In this document: positions 5,083-5,247 of the stretch, one piece after another
How the letters are laid out: each line of letters begins with the position of its first letter
How positions within the stretch are numbered: position 1 is the first letter of the stretch
Assembly: GCA_947303905.1 (NCBI GenBank)
Contig: CAMYZR010000133.1
Span: forward strand, 1-5,247
Reading direction: 5' to 3'
Length of the DNA: 5,247 nucleotides
Origin: an uncultured Atopobiaceae bacterium
Lineage (GTDB): Bacteria; Actinomycetota; Coriobacteriia; Coriobacteriales; Atopobiaceae
Notes under the pieces: generated by a model
Database searches by the model: none
Told to the model about the DNA's origin: nothing
Seen by the model: the letters and a program-made list of their open reading frames with translations, nothing else
Made by a program: the position numbers and the translations under genes

Positions 5083-5247
5083 ATGGGTACATTTAAAAAA
5101 CTAATAAAATATATAATACTATTTACTTTATTCTTTTTATTTGTTGGTGTTATGAAAGAAATACCTTTTAATAATAAAGAAAAAAATGAAGAATATATGA
5201 TGAACTATAATGTAAAAGTAGATTCACCTTTAATTCTTGTTGAGAAA
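5083..5247 (+). CDS. Low-GC partial gene, N-terminal membrane-anchored or secreted protein
   Basis: Fifty-five codons are visible and the frame is still open at the window edge. The product starts MGTFKKLIKYIILFTLFFLF: two lysines, then a strongly hydrophobic stretch to about residue 24, followed by a charged, Asn/Lys/Glu-rich segment. That is a signal anchor or uncleaved signal peptide leading to an extracytoplasmic domain. No family can be named from this fragment. Codon use is extreme (AAA, TTA, ATA, AAT, GAA nearly throughout) and G+C is about 32/165 bases (19%), as in Mollicutes-like gut bacteria, Fusobacterium or some Clostridia, and quite unlike the GC-rich genes to its left. It is divergent from the truncated hipA frame. 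It is either foreign DNA inserted into hipA or sequence of another organism joined during assembly. Confidence 0.7.
   Translation, partial: MGTFKKLIKYIILFTLFFLFVGVMKEIPFNNKEKNEEYMMNYNVKVDSPLILVEK

Noticed and set aside
5075..5085. TATATATAATG as a -10 promoter element
   Set aside because: It overlaps the start codon and lies downstream of the Shine-Dalgarno of the gene it would serve; it reflects the AT-rich composition.

Overview
The window looks like high-GC gut-type actinobacterial DNA, most plausibly a member of the Coriobacteriia (Olsenella/Collinsella-like). This is an inference from the strongly GC-biased third codon positions, the Tat-type lipoprotein signal and the kinds of genes present; no marker gene is here to prove it. 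The last ~180 bases are different. From roughly position 5050-5066 onward the DNA drops to about 19% G+C by hand count and carries the start of a low-GC gene that cannot belong to the same genome background without transfer or mis-assembly.

Layout, left to right. Positions 1-164 hold four head-to-tail copies of a 41-bp repeat, with a partial, diverged fifth copy to about 192, and the array runs off the left edge. One plus-strand gene (281-1459) follows. It encodes a Tat-exported lipoprotein with a CE2-like carbohydrate esterase architecture (beta-sandwich plus SGNH hydrolase domain). It converges tail to tail, 8 bases apart, on a run of minus-strand genes filling the rest of the GC-rich part. 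Read in the direction of transcription (right to left) these are: a 5'-truncated HipA-family kinase toxin (4075 to about 5064), a GNAT acetyltransferase (3545-4063), a second unrelated GNAT acetyltransferase (2960-3499), a 111-bp gap with two strong inverted repeats, a small multi-pass membrane protein (2384-2848), a YhfF-like ASCH-domain protein (1885-2337) and a cysteine-rich DUF3795 protein (1468-1857). A low-GC partial plus-strand gene (5083 to the edge) closes the window.

How the parts relate. The minus-strand genes are closely spaced (about 0-46 nt, except at the inverted-repeat gap), so there are probably two transcription units separated by the hairpins at 2890-2953: hipA-GNAT-GNAT, and membrane protein-ASCH-DUF3795. 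Nothing ties them into one pathway; they resemble a set of small accessory or stress enzymes. The HipA kinase domain keeps its catalytic residues, but its N-terminal part and any hipB partner are cut off at the composition junction.

I found no convincing new multi-gene system. The observations most worth checking are the 41-bp array with its variable cores, the palindromic intergenic elements, the hipA/GNAT stop-start overlap, and the sharp junction near 5055, which may be a chimeric assembly join rather than biology.
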